From Pengzhenrongella frigida (GTDB lineage Bacteria; Actinomycetota; Actinomycetes; Actinomycetales; Cellulomonadaceae), in contig NZ_SDWW01000020.1 of NCBI RefSeq assembly GCF_004168625.1, forward strand, positions 1-64,000: DNA of 64,000 nucleotides. Reading direction: 5' to 3'. The position numbers were made by a program, and so were the translations under genes. Shown piece after piece: positions 17,859-26,320 of this stretch; positions within the stretch are counted from its first letter, which is position 1, and each line of letters begins with the position of its first letter. The notes beneath the pieces are model-generated. The model was not told the DNA's origin. It ran no database searches and was given only the letters and a program-made list of their open reading frames with translations.

Positions 17859-19670
17859 TCAGTTGAAACGAGCCGAGAACTCCGCCGCCGTCATCGGGCG
17901 GGCGAAGTAGTAGCCCTGGGCGCGCTCGCAGCCGACCCGCACCACCTCGTCGCGCTGCGCCTGGGTCTCGACGCCCTCGGCGGTGACGGTCTTGCCGAGG
18001 TCGTGCGCGAGGTGGGTGACGGCCGCGACCATGGTGAGCGCCTCGAGGTCCTGGCCGAGGTCGGCCACGAAGCTCTGGTCGATCTTGACGATGTCGACGG
18101 GGAACCGCCGTAGGTAGCTCAGCGAGCTGTACCCGGTCCCGAAGTCGTCCAGCGCCAGCCGCGTGCCGATCCTGCGCAGCTCGCTCAGCACGCTCAGCGC
18201 GCGATCGCCGTCCTCCACGAAGATGCCCTCCGTCACCTCGAGCACCAGCGCTGCCGGATCCATCCCGGTCTCGTGCAGGATCGTGGCCACCGTGGCGTCG
18301 AAGCCGGGGGCCATCAGCTGCCGGGCCGAGACGTTGACCGACAGGTCGAGCACCCGATCGGGTCGCTCGGCGCGCCACCGCACCCAGTCCCGACAGCTGC
18401 GCTCGAGCACCCAGGTCCCGATCTCGGCGATCAGGCCGCTGCCCTCCGCGAGCGTGACCGCCATCGCCGCGGGGATGGGGCCTCGGTCAGGGTGGGTCCA
18501 CCGCAGCAACGACTCGACCCCGGTGACCATGCCGTCGCGGGGCCGCACGATGGGCTGATAGGCGACCTCGAGCTCCGCGCCGGTCAGCGCTCCGTGCAGG
18601 TCACGCTCGAGGTTGCGACGGTCGAGCGCCTCCTCGGCCAGCGGCAGATCGATCACCTGGTGCGTCGCGCCGCCCTGGCTCTTCGCCTGGAGCATCGCCG
18701 TGTCGGCCTCGAGCAGCAGGTCGTCGGTGACCGCCTCACCCGGACCGGAGTAGGCGATCCCGACGCTGGCCGTGACCGCCAGCTCGAGGCCCGCCAGGAC
18801 GAACGGCTCCCGGAACGCATCGTCGATCCGGCCCACCAGACCCTCGACGTCGGAGGCGTGCGCCAGCTCCTCGCACAGGAACACGAACTCGTCTCCGGAC
18901 ACCCGGGCCAGGGTGTCCCCCGGCCGCACCAGCGCCGACAGCCGGGCGGCCACCGCCGTGAGCAGGTCGTCGCCGAGCCGGTGCCCATAGGTGTCGTTGA
19001 TCTGGGTGAAGCTGTCGAGGTCGACGAACAGCACCGCCACCGCGGTCTGCGAGCGCTGGCTGCGCGCCGACGCGTGCGCAAGGCGTTCGCGCAGCAGCAC
19101 CCGGTTCGGGAGCCCGGTGAGCGCATCGCGCACCGTCCGGTCGTGGAGCCAGCCCGCTGCCAGCCGCACCTGTCGCCGCGCGTGGGCGTTGGTCAGGTAC
19201 GCCGCCGCGACGTCCCCCAGCAGCTGGGCGGCGTCCCGGACCGATGCCTCGAGCGGACCGGGGACGTCTCGGTACAGGGTCAGGACCCCGAGCCGGGCCT
19301 CGCCCTGGCGCAGCGGAAAGCTGAACAGCGCGACCGGCCCCGCGGGCGCCGCCGACCGCCGGAGGTCCGGGTACCGCTCGTCGGCGGCGACCTCGGGAAC
19401 TGAGACCGCGACCGCGGTGTCGAACGCCGTCAGACCCGGCCCGGACGGGATCCCGGCCTGCATCATCTCGAACGCGAGCGCGTCCCGTCCCCAGGCTGCG
19501 ACGTACTGCCGGGACCTCCCCGGCGCCAGGAGCGTGACCCCCACCCCGGTGACGGGCAGGGCCTTCGCTATCCGCTCCACGAGGCCGTCGAGCATCACCT
19601 GGACGGGAGCGTCGGTCAGCATGGTCTGGGCCAGGTCACCGAGCACGGCCGCCAACGGCTCCGCGCGCAC
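17859..19670 (-). CDS. GAF-GGDEF-EAL cyclic-di-GMP protein with variant motifs
   Basis: A cytoplasmic 603-aa protein. An N-terminal GAF-like sensor (about residues 1-165) is followed by a GGDEF domain (about 175-340) whose signature is SGDEF rather than GGDEF, and an EAL domain (about 350-600) whose signature is ESL within VESLLRW. Other EAL residues (NVSARQL, EVTEG, DDFGTGYSS, KID, AEGVE) are present. SGDEF proteins can still be active, and the catalytic Glu of EAL is retained in ESL, so activity is open. GAAGGAG lies 6 nt before the GTG start. Same strand as, and 89 nt upstream of, moeA. Confidence 0.88.
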   Translation of the reverse strand: MRAEPLAAVLGDLAQTMLTDAPVQVMLDGLVERIAKALPVTGVGVTLLAPGRSRQYVAAWGRDALAFEMMQAGIPSGPGLTAFDTAVAVSVPEVAADERYPDLRRSAAPAGPVALFSFPLRQGEARLGVLTLYRDVPGPLEASVRDAAQLLGDVAAAYLTNAHARRQVRLAAGWLHDRTVRDALTGLPNRVLLRERLAHASARSQRSQTAVAVLFVDLDSFTQINDTYGHRLGDDLLTAVAARLSALVRPGDTLARVSGDEFVFLCEELAHASDVEGLVGRIDDAFREPFVLAGLELAVTASVGIAYSGPGEAVTDDLLLEADTAMLQAKSQGGATHQVIDLPLAEEALDRRNLERDLHGALTGAELEVAYQPIVRPRDGMVTGVESLLRWTHPDRGPIPAAMAVTLAEGSGLIAEIGTWVLERSCRDWVRWRAERPDRVLDLSVNVSARQLMAPGFDATVATILHETGMDPAALVLEVTEGIFVEDGDRALSVLSELRRIGTRLALDDFGTGYSSLSYLRRFPVDIVKIDQSFVADLGQDLEALTMVAAVTHLAHDLGKTVTAEGVETQAQRDEVVRVGCERAQGYYFARPMTAAEFSARFN

Positions 19671-19779
19671 GACGACTCCTTCCTCGGACGAGGAACCCGG
19701 GCGGAGCGTCCGGGGACTGCCTCGAACCCGACGAATCTACGCTATTCACCCACCCCCTCCGACGGGGTTGCGGCCCCGG

Positions 19780-20367
19780 TCAGGCGACGGCGGACAGCCG
19801 TCCGACCAGGGCGACGGCGTCGTCCCAGTACTTCGCGTAGTGCTGGGGGTCCGCGTTGCGCTGCACCGCGTGCGCGACGAGCGTCGGCGCCATCCCGTCG
19901 CGGCCCTCGACCGCGGTGAGGGCGGTGAAGAAGTTCGTCGCGCTCACCGTGGGGTCCATCCGGTCCGCCATGCTGCCCCACGCGCCGTTCGCTCGCTGCT
20001 GGAACAGCCCGCGGCTGTCCGGTCCGGCCACGTCGCCGTGGTCGGCGACGGTCAGGGACGACTCACCGAGCGCGGTCATGACGCCGATCGTCTGGTCACG
20101 GACCGACAACCCCATCGCCCGCCCGGCCCGGACGATCGCCGCCGCGTTCGCCACCTGCTCGGGGCGATAGGAGCCGACGGCGACCGGTGCGGCAGCCCCG
20201 GCCTGTCCCGCGACCTCCGTGGCGAGCACGGCGGAGAACGTCCCGGCCCCCGACGACGCCGCTCCCGTCGTGGCCGGGGCGGTCGCCACCGGGGCGGTCG
20301 CGGACAGCGCCGCGAGGGTGTGCTGGATCGCGGCGATGCGGCCCGAGATCGCGGCAATTCCGTCCAC
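19780..20367 (-). CDS. Small protein with lysozyme-like (transglycosylase-type) domain
   Basis: A 195-aa protein. Residues 1-20 form a coiled segment beginning DGIAAISGRIAAIQ, a pattern seen in flagellar-associated proteins of Cellulomonas relatives. A Thr/Ala/Pro-rich linker follows. Residues 75-185 resemble the actinobacterial muralytic domain, with GVMTALGESSL holding the putative catalytic Glu and the GLFQQR / GAWG signature. There is no clear signal peptide. Inference: a cell-wall lytic enzyme, possibly exported by the flagellar apparatus, although no flagellar genes are in the window. The GTG start has GGGAC upstream. It is divergent from the SDR gene. Confidence 0.6.
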   Translation of the reverse strand: MDGIAAISGRIAAIQHTLAALSATAPVATAPATTGAASSGAGTFSAVLATEVAGQAGAAAPVAVGSYRPEQVANAAAIVRAGRAMGLSVRDQTIGVMTALGESSLTVADHGDVAGPDSRGLFQQRANGAWGSMADRMDPTVSATNFFTALTAVEGRDGMAPTLVAHAVQRNADPQHYAKYWDDAVALVGRLSAVA

Positions 20368-20493
20368 GAGTGTCCCGTCCTCGACGTCAAAAGGTCTGCC
20401 CTCCCCATCGTCCGACCGCGCCCGGGTATGACGGGTTCAGACCGGGGCCTCGACCTCTTGTGCCCGCGCGCACGGCAGGCCAAGGTCAGAGCA

Positions 20494-20513
20494 GATCCGC
20501 AGGGCCGCGGATC
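20494..20513. promoter_or_regulatory. Inverted repeat upstream of SDR gene
   Basis: GATCCGC-AGGGCC-GCGGATC, perfect 7-bp arms, lies 46 bp before the SDR start in the divergent gap with the lysozyme-like gene. Operator candidate; no regulator is adjacent. Confidence 0.35.
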
Positions 20514-20558
20514 GCCCGCTGGGGCGCGGGCGCTGCCCCGTGCACAAGGGAGTGCGAC

Positions 20559-21320
20559 ATGGACGCAGGACGCTTCGCAGGACTCACCGCCATCGTGACC
20601 GGCGCCGGGTCCGGCATCGGACGGGCGACCGCCCTGAGGCTGGCCGCCGAAGGAGCGCGGGTCGTGGCCTGCGACCTCATGCCCGAGCGCGTCGCGGAGA
20701 CGATCGCACTGATCGCGGCGGAAGGCGCGGGCGTCGGGGTCGGTGCCGTCGGGGACATCACCGACCAGCAGCACATCGACGCGATCGTGGCGGACGCGGG
20801 CGGGCGGGTGGACGTGCTGGTGAACTGCGCCGGGATCATGGACGGCTTCCTGCCGGTCGGCGAGCTCGACGACGCCACCTGGGAGCGGGTCCTCGACGTC
20901 AACCTCACCTCGCCCATGCGCACCACCCGCGCGGTCCTGCCGCTCATGACGGCGGCCGGGGCGGGCGCGATCGTGAACGTCGCGTCGGCGGCCGCCCAGC
21001 ACGGGGGCGCGTCGGGAACGGCGTATGCCGCCTCGAAGCACGGCGTGATCGGTCTGACGCGGTCGACGGCGGTGCTCTACCGCGCCGCCGGGATCCGGTG
21101 CAACGCGGTGCTGCCGGGCGCGGTCGCGACCAACATCGGAGCGACGGCGGCCCCGAAGTCGGACTACGCGATGTCCGTCCTGGGGCCGCTCATGGCGATC
21201 ATCCCGCCGGTCGCCCAGCCGGAGGAGCTGGCGGCCGCGATCTGCTGGCTCGCGAGCCCCGACGCGCGCAACGTCACCGGCGCCCTGCTCAGCTCCGACG
21301 GCGGGTGGTCGGCGATCTGA
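20559..21320 (+). CDS. Short-chain dehydrogenase/reductase
   Basis: Classical SDR, 253 aa, NAD(P)-dependent. The cofactor loop TGAGSGIG is at residues 13-20, followed by NCAG (about 85), a catalytic Ser region (NVASAAA) and YAASK (about 150). Acidic residues after the second strand (CDLMPE) suggest a preference for NAD. The C-terminal SSDGGWSAI matches the usual GG-tail of 3-oxoacyl or sugar-alcohol dehydrogenases. AAGGGAG sits 6 nt before the ATG. The substrate cannot be deduced, and the following gene gives no clue. Confidence 0.85.
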   Translation: MDAGRFAGLTAIVTGAGSGIGRATALRLAAEGARVVACDLMPERVAETIALIAAEGAGVGVGAVGDITDQQHIDAIVADAGGRVDVLVNCAGIMDGFLPVGELDDATWERVLDVNLTSPMRTTRAVLPLMTAAGAGAIVNVASAAAQHGGASGTAYAASKHGVIGLTRSTAVLYRAAGIRCNAVLPGAVATNIGATAAPKSDYAMSVLGPLMAIIPPVAQPEELAAAICWLASPDARNVTGALLSSDGGWSAI

Positions 21321-21472
21321 CGGACGGCGCGGGCCGGAGCCCGGCTCCGGCCCGCGGCACCCGGCAGTCACGCCCGTCTCGGGTCCCACGTGGGGGCGGG
21401 TGGGACCGGGCAGAGTGTGTCGACGAGGACCCGTGGTCGACGGGGCGGCGGCATCGAGGGATCGAGGACCGG

Positions 21473-22549
21473 ATGGCGGCTGTCAGGGTCGCGCAGGGTG
21501 GCGCCGGGGCGAGCGAGGTGCGGTCCGCCGAGTACGACGCCTTCGGTCCGTGGATCGCCGAGATCCGCACCCTCGACGACGTCCCCCGGCTGTTCCGCGA
21601 CCATCCGCTGGATCTCGGTGCGCAGCGCCTCGTCCTCAAGGTCCCGCGGAACATCGCCCGCCGGGACGCGACCCCCGACATGGACCTGTACGACCACCTC
21701 CTCGCGGTCGGACCGACCCGGATGACGGTGCTGACGCGGCAGGCCGGCGGGTACGCCGAGGCCCTGGTGTCCCACGACCAGATCGCCGCATTCGACGACA
21801 GCGTGAACCTGCTGGACGGTCGGCTGACCATCCACACCCTCACCGCCGGCACCGCTGGCACCGCTGGCACCGCCGGCACCGCCGGCACCGCCGGCACCGT
21901 GTCGATCCCGTACAACGGCTCGTCCCAGCCGGTCGTCGCCCGGCTCGTGCGTCTGCTGCGCGAACTGTCGGCGGGGTGCGACGCTCCCCCGCCCGCGGCG
22001 CAGTCCCCCGCCCCTGCCCTGCCCGACCTGGGGCGGAGCGACATCGCCCTGGTGACGTCCGTGCGTGACCTGCTCCGCGAGGAGCCGGCCATGCGCCTGC
22101 TCGCCGCCCACGGACGGCGCGGGCTCGTCCCCCGGGGCGGTGCGCTCACCCGCGCGCTGCACCTCGCCCGCCCGATGAACCTTCAGGGCGCGATCGTGTG
22201 CAGCGACGGGCTCGATCTGGTGGTGCTCGGCCGCCGGGACCGGCTGATCCGGGGCAACCGCCCCGTGCACTCGCTCGCCCGGCTCGTCGTGCCGGCGCAC
22301 CGGCTCGAGGCAGTCACCGTCCGGGACCACCCGCAGTACCTGGGGGTGCGCATCGTGACCCTCCACGCGGGCGCCGCGAGCGTCGACCTGCCGGTACCGA
22401 CCGGGTCGGAGGCCGAGCAGGTCCTGCTCGGCGGGGTTATGCCTACCGCTGGTCCCCGTACCGCTGCTTCCCACCCCGAGGCTTCCCACCCCGAGGCTCC
22501 GTACTCCGATGCCGCTCACCCCGAGACCGCTCGCCCAGGGGCCACCTAG
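21473..22549 (+). CDS. Unrecognised protein with tandem Thr-Ala-Gly repeat
   Basis: A 358-aa protein I do not recognise. Residues 1-120 form one predicted domain (FGPWIAEIRTLDDVPRLF, then LVLKVPRNIARRD). Six copies of Thr-Ala-Gly follow at about residues 124-141. A second domain spans 180-330 and includes a PMNLQGAIVCSDGLDLVVLGRRDRL-like stretch, possibly beta-rich. The tail contains repeated Ser-His-Pro-Glu-Ala. There is no signal peptide or membrane segment. GAGGA lies just before the ATG, and codon use is like the neighbours', so it is very likely real. It has no operon partner. Confidence 0.6.
   Translation: MAAVRVAQGGAGASEVRSAEYDAFGPWIAEIRTLDDVPRLFRDHPLDLGAQRLVLKVPRNIARRDATPDMDLYDHLLAVGPTRMTVLTRQAGGYAEALVSHDQIAAFDDSVNLLDGRLTIHTLTAGTAGTAGTAGTAGTAGTVSIPYNGSSQPVVARLVRLLRELSAGCDAPPPAAQSPAPALPDLGRSDIALVTSVRDLLREEPAMRLLAAHGRRGLVPRGGALTRALHLARPMNLQGAIVCSDGLDLVVLGRRDRLIRGNRPVHSLARLVVPAHRLEAVTVRDHPQYLGVRIVTLHAGAASVDLPVPTGSEAEQVLLGGVMPTAGPRTAASHPEASHPEAPYSDAAHPETARPGAT
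21842..21895 (+). repeat. Six 9-bp tandem repeats inside a coding region
   Basis: Six units of ACCGCYGGC in a row encode (Thr-Ala-Gly)6. Units 2 and 3 carry GCT, the others GCC, so the array is recent or recombining. Changes in copy number would stay in frame. Confidence 0.85.
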
Positions 22550-22847
22550 CGGCCACGCTGGTGCTACCAATAGGCGCAGGGTCTAGGTCGGTGGATTCCG
22601 GCTCTCGGCGCCTAGGCGGTTGGTCCCTGGTCATTCGCCTGTGGCGCACTACTATTGCTGCAGAGACAGACGCCGGAAGCGATGCTCGGTATTCAGGTGA
22701 GGCTTCTGAAACGAGTTCGCGGGGATCAATGACGACCGTGCACGCATCCCCAGACTTCTTGCGGATCCACCTACTTGATGAACGTTGATAGCCAGCCCTC
22801 GGGCAACGATTATTGCCTGGTGAGCGAACTACTTTGAAGGGGTCTTT
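22550..22847. other. Low-GC intergenic region before CoA-transferase genes
   Basis: 298 bp with visibly lower GC than its surroundings and no convincing gene. It contains a TACTAT box (22650-22655) that could be a -10, preceded at 17 bp by a poor -35 (CTGGTC), and an inverted repeat GGCAA-CGATTA-TTGCC (22802-22817) 30 bp before the next start. The composition shift suggests the boundary of transferred DNA. Confidence 0.5.
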
Positions 22848-23564
22848 GTGGACAAGGTCATGGATCTGGACGCGGCGATGGAGAAGATCCACGACGGGGC
22901 GACGATCATGCTCGGTGGGTTTCTCGGCGTCGGATCCCCCCTGCGCGCGATCGACAAGCTGGCGGAGCGGGGCGTCAAGGACCTGACGATCATCTCCATC
23001 GTCAACGCGCACCCCGCCGGCAACTTCGACATGGAGATCCTGTACCGGCACAAGCAGGTGAAGAAGCTGATCACCTCGCACTCCGGGACCTGCCAGATCG
23101 CACTGGACCAGTGGGCCGCCGGCGAGACCGAGATCGAGTACTTTCCGATGGGCACGATGGTCGAGAAGATGCGTGCCGCGGGTTCCGGGCTCGGCGGCGT
23201 GCTCACGGCGACCGGGCTGGGCACGCTGGTCGAGGAGGGCAAGCGCAAGCTCACCATCGAGGGCAAGGAATACCTGCTCGAGCTCCCCCTCAAGGCGGAG
23301 TTCGCGTTCATCAAGGGCTACCGGGGCGACCGGTTCGGCAACATCCAGTACCGCGGCGTGTCCGCGAACTCCAACCCGGTCATGGCCACCGCGGCGGACT
23401 ACACCGTGGCTGAGGTCAACGAGATCGTCGAGGTCGGCGTGATCACACCGGAATGCGTCGGAACACCCGGAATTTTTGTTCAGGCAGTGGTCCAGGGGAA
23501 CACTTTCGAAGAGCACCAGCGCGCCTATACCGATCAATGGGTGCGCGCGAAGCTGCTCAAGTAG
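22848..23564 (+). CDS. CoA-transferase subunit alpha (acetate/acetoacetate type)
   Basis: Alpha subunit of a family I CoA-transferase (AtoD/ScoA-like), 238 aa. The glycine loop GGFLGVGSP near residue 23 and SHSGTCQIALDQWAAGE identify the family. It would move CoA between acetyl-CoA, acetoacetyl-CoA or another acyl-CoA and a free acid, with the beta subunit encoded 33 nt downstream. The GTG start follows GAAGGGG. The upstream gap is of lower GC and a few AT-rich codons persist near the 3' end (GGAATTTTTGTT), consistent with horizontal acquisition from an anaerobe-like donor. The preferred acyl substrate cannot be read from sequence. Confidence 0.88.
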   Translation: MDKVMDLDAAMEKIHDGATIMLGGFLGVGSPLRAIDKLAERGVKDLTIISIVNAHPAGNFDMEILYRHKQVKKLITSHSGTCQIALDQWAAGETEIEYFPMGTMVEKMRAAGSGLGGVLTATGLGTLVEEGKRKLTIEGKEYLLELPLKAEFAFIKGYRGDRFGNIQYRGVSANSNPVMATAADYTVAEVNEIVEVGVITPECVGTPGIFVQAVVQGNTFEEHQRAYTDQWVRAKLLK

Positions 23565-23597
23565 ACCCCGACCATCAGCTCAGGAGGTATTGCAGTC

Positions 23598-24257
23598 ATG
23601 GAAGCAAGAGAACTCATCGCTCGACGCGCCGCCAAAGAACTCCGTGATGGCCAGGTGGTCAATCTGGGAATCGGCATCCCGACCGCCGTGGCGAACTATC
23701 TCCCGGAAGGCGTGGAACTGATCCTGCAGTCCGAGAACGGCGCGCTGATGTTCGGCCCGACCCCGCGGCTCGGCGCCCAGGACCCGGACTTCGCCAACGC
23801 GGGCGGGCAGCCGATCACCCTGCTGCCGGGGGCTGCGGTCTTCGATCTGGCGGCCTCGTTCGGGATCATCCGCGGCGGGTTCGTCGATGCGACCATCCTT
23901 GGCGGGCTCGAGGTCGACCAGGAGGGCAACATCGCGAACTGGGCCCGGCCGATCGCGCCCGGGAAGTACACCCCGGGGATGGGCGGCGCCATGGACCTCC
24001 TGGCCGGGGCGCGCCGGGTCATCGTGACCCTGCAGCACTCCAGCAAGACCGGGTCGAAGGTGCTCAAGAAGTGCACCCTGCCGATCACCGGTGCGGGCGT
24101 GGTCGACCTGATCGTCACCGAGAAGGCGGTGTTCGAGGTGAGCCCGGCCGGCATGGTGCTGATCGAGATCGTCGACGGCGTCACGGTCGACGACATCCGC
24201 GCCATCACCGAGGCCGACTTCACCGTCTCCGACCAGCTCTGCGCCTACCAGGTCTGA
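23598..24257 (+). CDS. CoA-transferase subunit beta (acetate/acetoacetate type)
   Basis: Beta subunit of the same family I CoA-transferase, 219 aa (AtoA/ScoB-like). The catalytic glutamate is in SENGAL (about residue 51), which forms the glutamyl-CoA thioester; GIGIPT near residue 28 and GGFVDATILGG complete the active-site region. A perfect AGGAGGT ribosome-binding site precedes the ATG by 9 nt. It pairs with the alpha subunit upstream. A lone fermentation-type CoA-transferase in this locus could recycle acetate or handle ketone-type acids. Confidence 0.9.
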   Translation: MEARELIARRAAKELRDGQVVNLGIGIPTAVANYLPEGVELILQSENGALMFGPTPRLGAQDPDFANAGGQPITLLPGAAVFDLAASFGIIRGGFVDATILGGLEVDQEGNIANWARPIAPGKYTPGMGGAMDLLAGARRVIVTLQHSSKTGSKVLKKCTLPITGAGVVDLIVTEKAVFEVSPAGMVLIEIVDGVTVDDIRAITEADFTVSDQLCAYQV

Positions 24258-24297
24258 GGCCGAGGGTCGTGCCGGCGGCACGCTGAGCCCGAAGCCT

Positions 24298-24312
24298 GCC
24301 TCGACACGAGGC
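24298..24312. terminator. Hairpin after CoA-transferase genes
   Basis: GCCTCG-ACA-CGAGGC, a 6-bp stem, lies 41 nt after the beta-subunit stop. A smaller GTGCC/GGCAC stem precedes it. There is no U-tract. Weak terminator candidate that abuts the lacI operator. Confidence 0.4.
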
Positions 24313-24314
24313 TC

Positions 24315-24326
24315 TAGATCGATTCA
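24315..24326. promoter_or_regulatory. LacI-family operator candidate upstream of its own gene
   Basis: TAGATCGATTCA differs at two positions from TGAATCGATTCA found before rhaI. One half-site (CGATTCA) is exact. It lies 69 bp before the regulator start and suggests autoregulation. Confidence 0.5.
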
Positions 24327-24394
24327 CGCGTGCTCCGCGGTGCGTACCTTTGAGCAGTGGTCCGCAGATCGGGCCCGGAGCCGCGAGGAGGACC

Positions 24395-25411
24395 ATGGCC
24401 GCCACGACCCGGATCTCCGACGTCGCGACCGCGGCCGGGGTCTCGGTGGGCACCGTCTCGAACGTGCTCAACCGGCCCCACCTGGTCACGGCCAACACCC
24501 GCGACCGCGTCACCGCGGCGATCGAGAGCCTGGGCTTCGTCCGAAACGAATCGGCTCGCCAGCTGCGCGCCGGGTCCAGCCGGGCGATCGGGCTCGTGGT
24601 GATCGATGCGGCGAACCCGTTCTTCGCCGATGTCGCCCGAGGCGTCGAGGACTGCGTGGACGACGTCGGCGGCGTGGTCCTGCTCGGCAACAGCGGCGGC
24701 GAGGAGGCCCGCGAACGCCGCTACCTGGAGCACTTCGAGGAGCAGCGGGTGCGGGGCGTGCTGATCGCTCCGCTGACCGATGTCGCCCCACCACTGGGCG
24801 CGCTCGCGCGGCTGGGGATCCCCGTGGTCTTCCTCGACCGGAACGCCGAGGACCTCGCACATTCGTCGGTCTCCGTCGATGACGTCGCCGGCGGGCGGAT
24901 CGCCACGGAGCACCTGATCGCCCAGGGCCACCGGCGGGTCGCGTTCGTCGGCGGGCCATCCACGTTGCGCCAGGTCCGTGATCGGCGGCAGGGGGCCGAA
25001 GAGGTCGTCGCCGGGACCGCCGACGCGAGCCTGCTCGCCATCTCCACCCGTGGCCTCACCGTGGCTTCCGGTCGGCAGGCGGCGGACGACCTGGTGGCCA
25101 TGCCCGCCGAGGTGCGTCCCACGGCCGTGTTCGCGGCGAACGACCTGATTGCGATCGGCCTGCTGCAGGGGGCGCTGGCCCTGGGGCTGCAGGTTCCCCG
25201 CGACCTGGCCATCGTCGGGTACGACGACATCGAGTTCGCGGCGGCTGCGGCCGTTCCGCTGTCCTCGGTGCGCCAGCCGCGCGTCGAGCTCGGTCGCCGC
25301 GGCGCCGAGCTGCTCTTCGAGGAGCTCGCGGCGCTCGAGTCCGGACGCAAGGTCAAGCACCAGCACGTCCGCTTCAAGCCGGAGCTGGTCGTCCGACTCT
25401 CGTCCGCCTAG
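24395..25411 (+). CDS. LacI-family regulator of the rhamnose locus
   Basis: A 338-aa LacI-family repressor. The N-terminal helix-turn-helix (ISDVATAAGVSVGTVSNVLN, residues 7-26) and hinge (ARQLRAGSSRAIG) are followed by a sugar-binding core with NPFFADVARG, AHSSVSVDD, GHRRVAFVGG and VGYDDIEFAAAA. The ATG follows CGAGGAGG. It is convergent with rhaI-rhaB-rhaD across a terminator. Operators similar to the one ahead of this gene precede rhaI, the lactaldehyde reductase and the importer operon, so it is probably the repressor of all of them. The inducer is most likely L-rhamnose or a derivative such as rhamnulose (inference). Confidence 0.85.
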   Translation: MAATTRISDVATAAGVSVGTVSNVLNRPHLVTANTRDRVTAAIESLGFVRNESARQLRAGSSRAIGLVVIDAANPFFADVARGVEDCVDDVGGVVLLGNSGGEEARERRYLEHFEEQRVRGVLIAPLTDVAPPLGALARLGIPVVFLDRNAEDLAHSSVSVDDVAGGRIATEHLIAQGHRRVAFVGGPSTLRQVRDRRQGAEEVVAGTADASLLAISTRGLTVASGRQAADDLVAMPAEVRPTAVFAANDLIAIGLLQGALALGLQVPRDLAIVGYDDIEFAAAAAVPLSSVRQPRVELGRRGAELLFEELAALESGRKVKHQHVRFKPELVVRLSSA

Positions 25412-25414
25412 CAC

Positions 25415-25448
25415 CCCGCCCGCCCCGGATCGTGACGGGACGGGCGGG
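25415..25448. terminator. Bidirectional terminator between lacI and rhaD
   Basis: CCCGCCCG-C-CCCG pairs with CGGG-A-CGGGCGGG around an 8-nt loop, giving 12 GC pairs with one mismatch. It lies between two convergent stops (25411 and 25475). There is no U-tract, as is common in high-GC genomes. Confidence 0.6.
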
Positions 25449-25474
25449 ACGGGCTGACGAGAAGGCGTGGTCCG

Positions 25475-26299
25475 TCAGACCCAGGGAGAGTCGATCTCGA
25501 ACTCGTCGGCGACGGACTTGATCTCCGCGCGGGTCAGCCCCTCGGCCCGGCCACCGGCGACGATGTCCATGTACTCGTACTTGGCCCCCGTCTCGGCGTA
25601 CTCGATGCGGTCCACCGCGCGCGTCACCGACAGGTCCGAGCGGGACATGACGCCGTGCTTGGACCACACGACGATCTCGAAGTCGCGCAGGCCCTCGACG
25701 TTGGCGGCCATCATGCCCTCCGAGCCCGGGACGAAGAACGGCAGCACGCCCACACCCTGGGACAGCGCCACGATGCTCTCGGGCTCCCAGCGCAGGATCT
25801 TGGCGTTGAGGGCCGCGGTGTCTCGGTACGCCGGGATGTGCGACAGGTAGGTCAGGTGCGGCGGCTGTGCGTGCACCACGGCCTGGAAGTCCACGCCGCG
25901 CCGGGAGACCTGGTCCTGGTGGACGGCCAGGTGGGAGTTGAACTCGCTGGTCAGCTTCTCGAACTGGCGCCGCGGCGAGGTGTACAGGGTCGCGGTGAGC
26001 CCGTCGGAGCTGATCCGCAGCGCGCCGACGGCGGCCAGCGGGTCGTCGTGGATCTGGCGCAGCCGCCGACCGGAGCCGGTCACGAGCATGCTCTTGCCCG
26101 CCAGGGCCGGAGCGGCCAGCGGCAGGGTGATCTCGGACTCGATCGGAAAGCGGCGGCGCAGCTCGATGTCCCAGCCGATGTAGACCGAGATGTTGCCGGC
26201 GCCGGCCTCGGAGGCGTCGATCTCGCTGATCCGGGAGCCACCGGCGCCCATCGATTCGAGGAGCTCGTCAAGCTCGGGAAAGGGCTCGTGCAGGGGCAT
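25475..26299 (-). CDS. rhaD: Rhamnulose-1-phosphate aldolase (class II)
   Basis: Cleaves L-rhamnulose 1-phosphate to dihydroxyacetone phosphate and L-lactaldehyde; zinc-dependent class II aldolase, 274 aa. Landmarks are AGNISVYIG (about 35), LVTGSGRRLRQI for phosphate, VVHAQPPHLTYL with the first metal His (about 143), SQGVGVLPFFVPGSE, and VVWSKHGVMS. AAAGGAG lies upstream of the ATG. Third gene of the rhaI-rhaB-rhaD unit, after a 100-nt gap that holds a tandem repeat. A second aldolase domain is encoded in the fused gene at 38730. Confidence 0.9.
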   Translation of the reverse strand: MPLHEPFPELDELLESMGAGGSRISEIDASEAGAGNISVYIGWDIELRRRFPIESEITLPLAAPALAGKSMLVTGSGRRLRQIHDDPLAAVGALRISSDGLTATLYTSPRRQFEKLTSEFNSHLAVHQDQVSRRGVDFQAVVHAQPPHLTYLSHIPAYRDTAALNAKILRWEPESIVALSQGVGVLPFFVPGSEGMMAANVEGLRDFEIVVWSKHGVMSRSDLSVTRAVDRIEYAETGAKYEYMDIVAGGRAEGLTRAEIKSVADEFEIDSPWV

Positions 26300-26320
26300 T
26301 GTTCTCTCTCCTTTGTGCGG

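Noticed and set aside
22729-22788. 19-aa ORF (starting MTTVHASPDF) in the low-GC gap
   Set aside because: Weak ribosome-binding site, no recognisable motif and no link to the following gene; may be chance.
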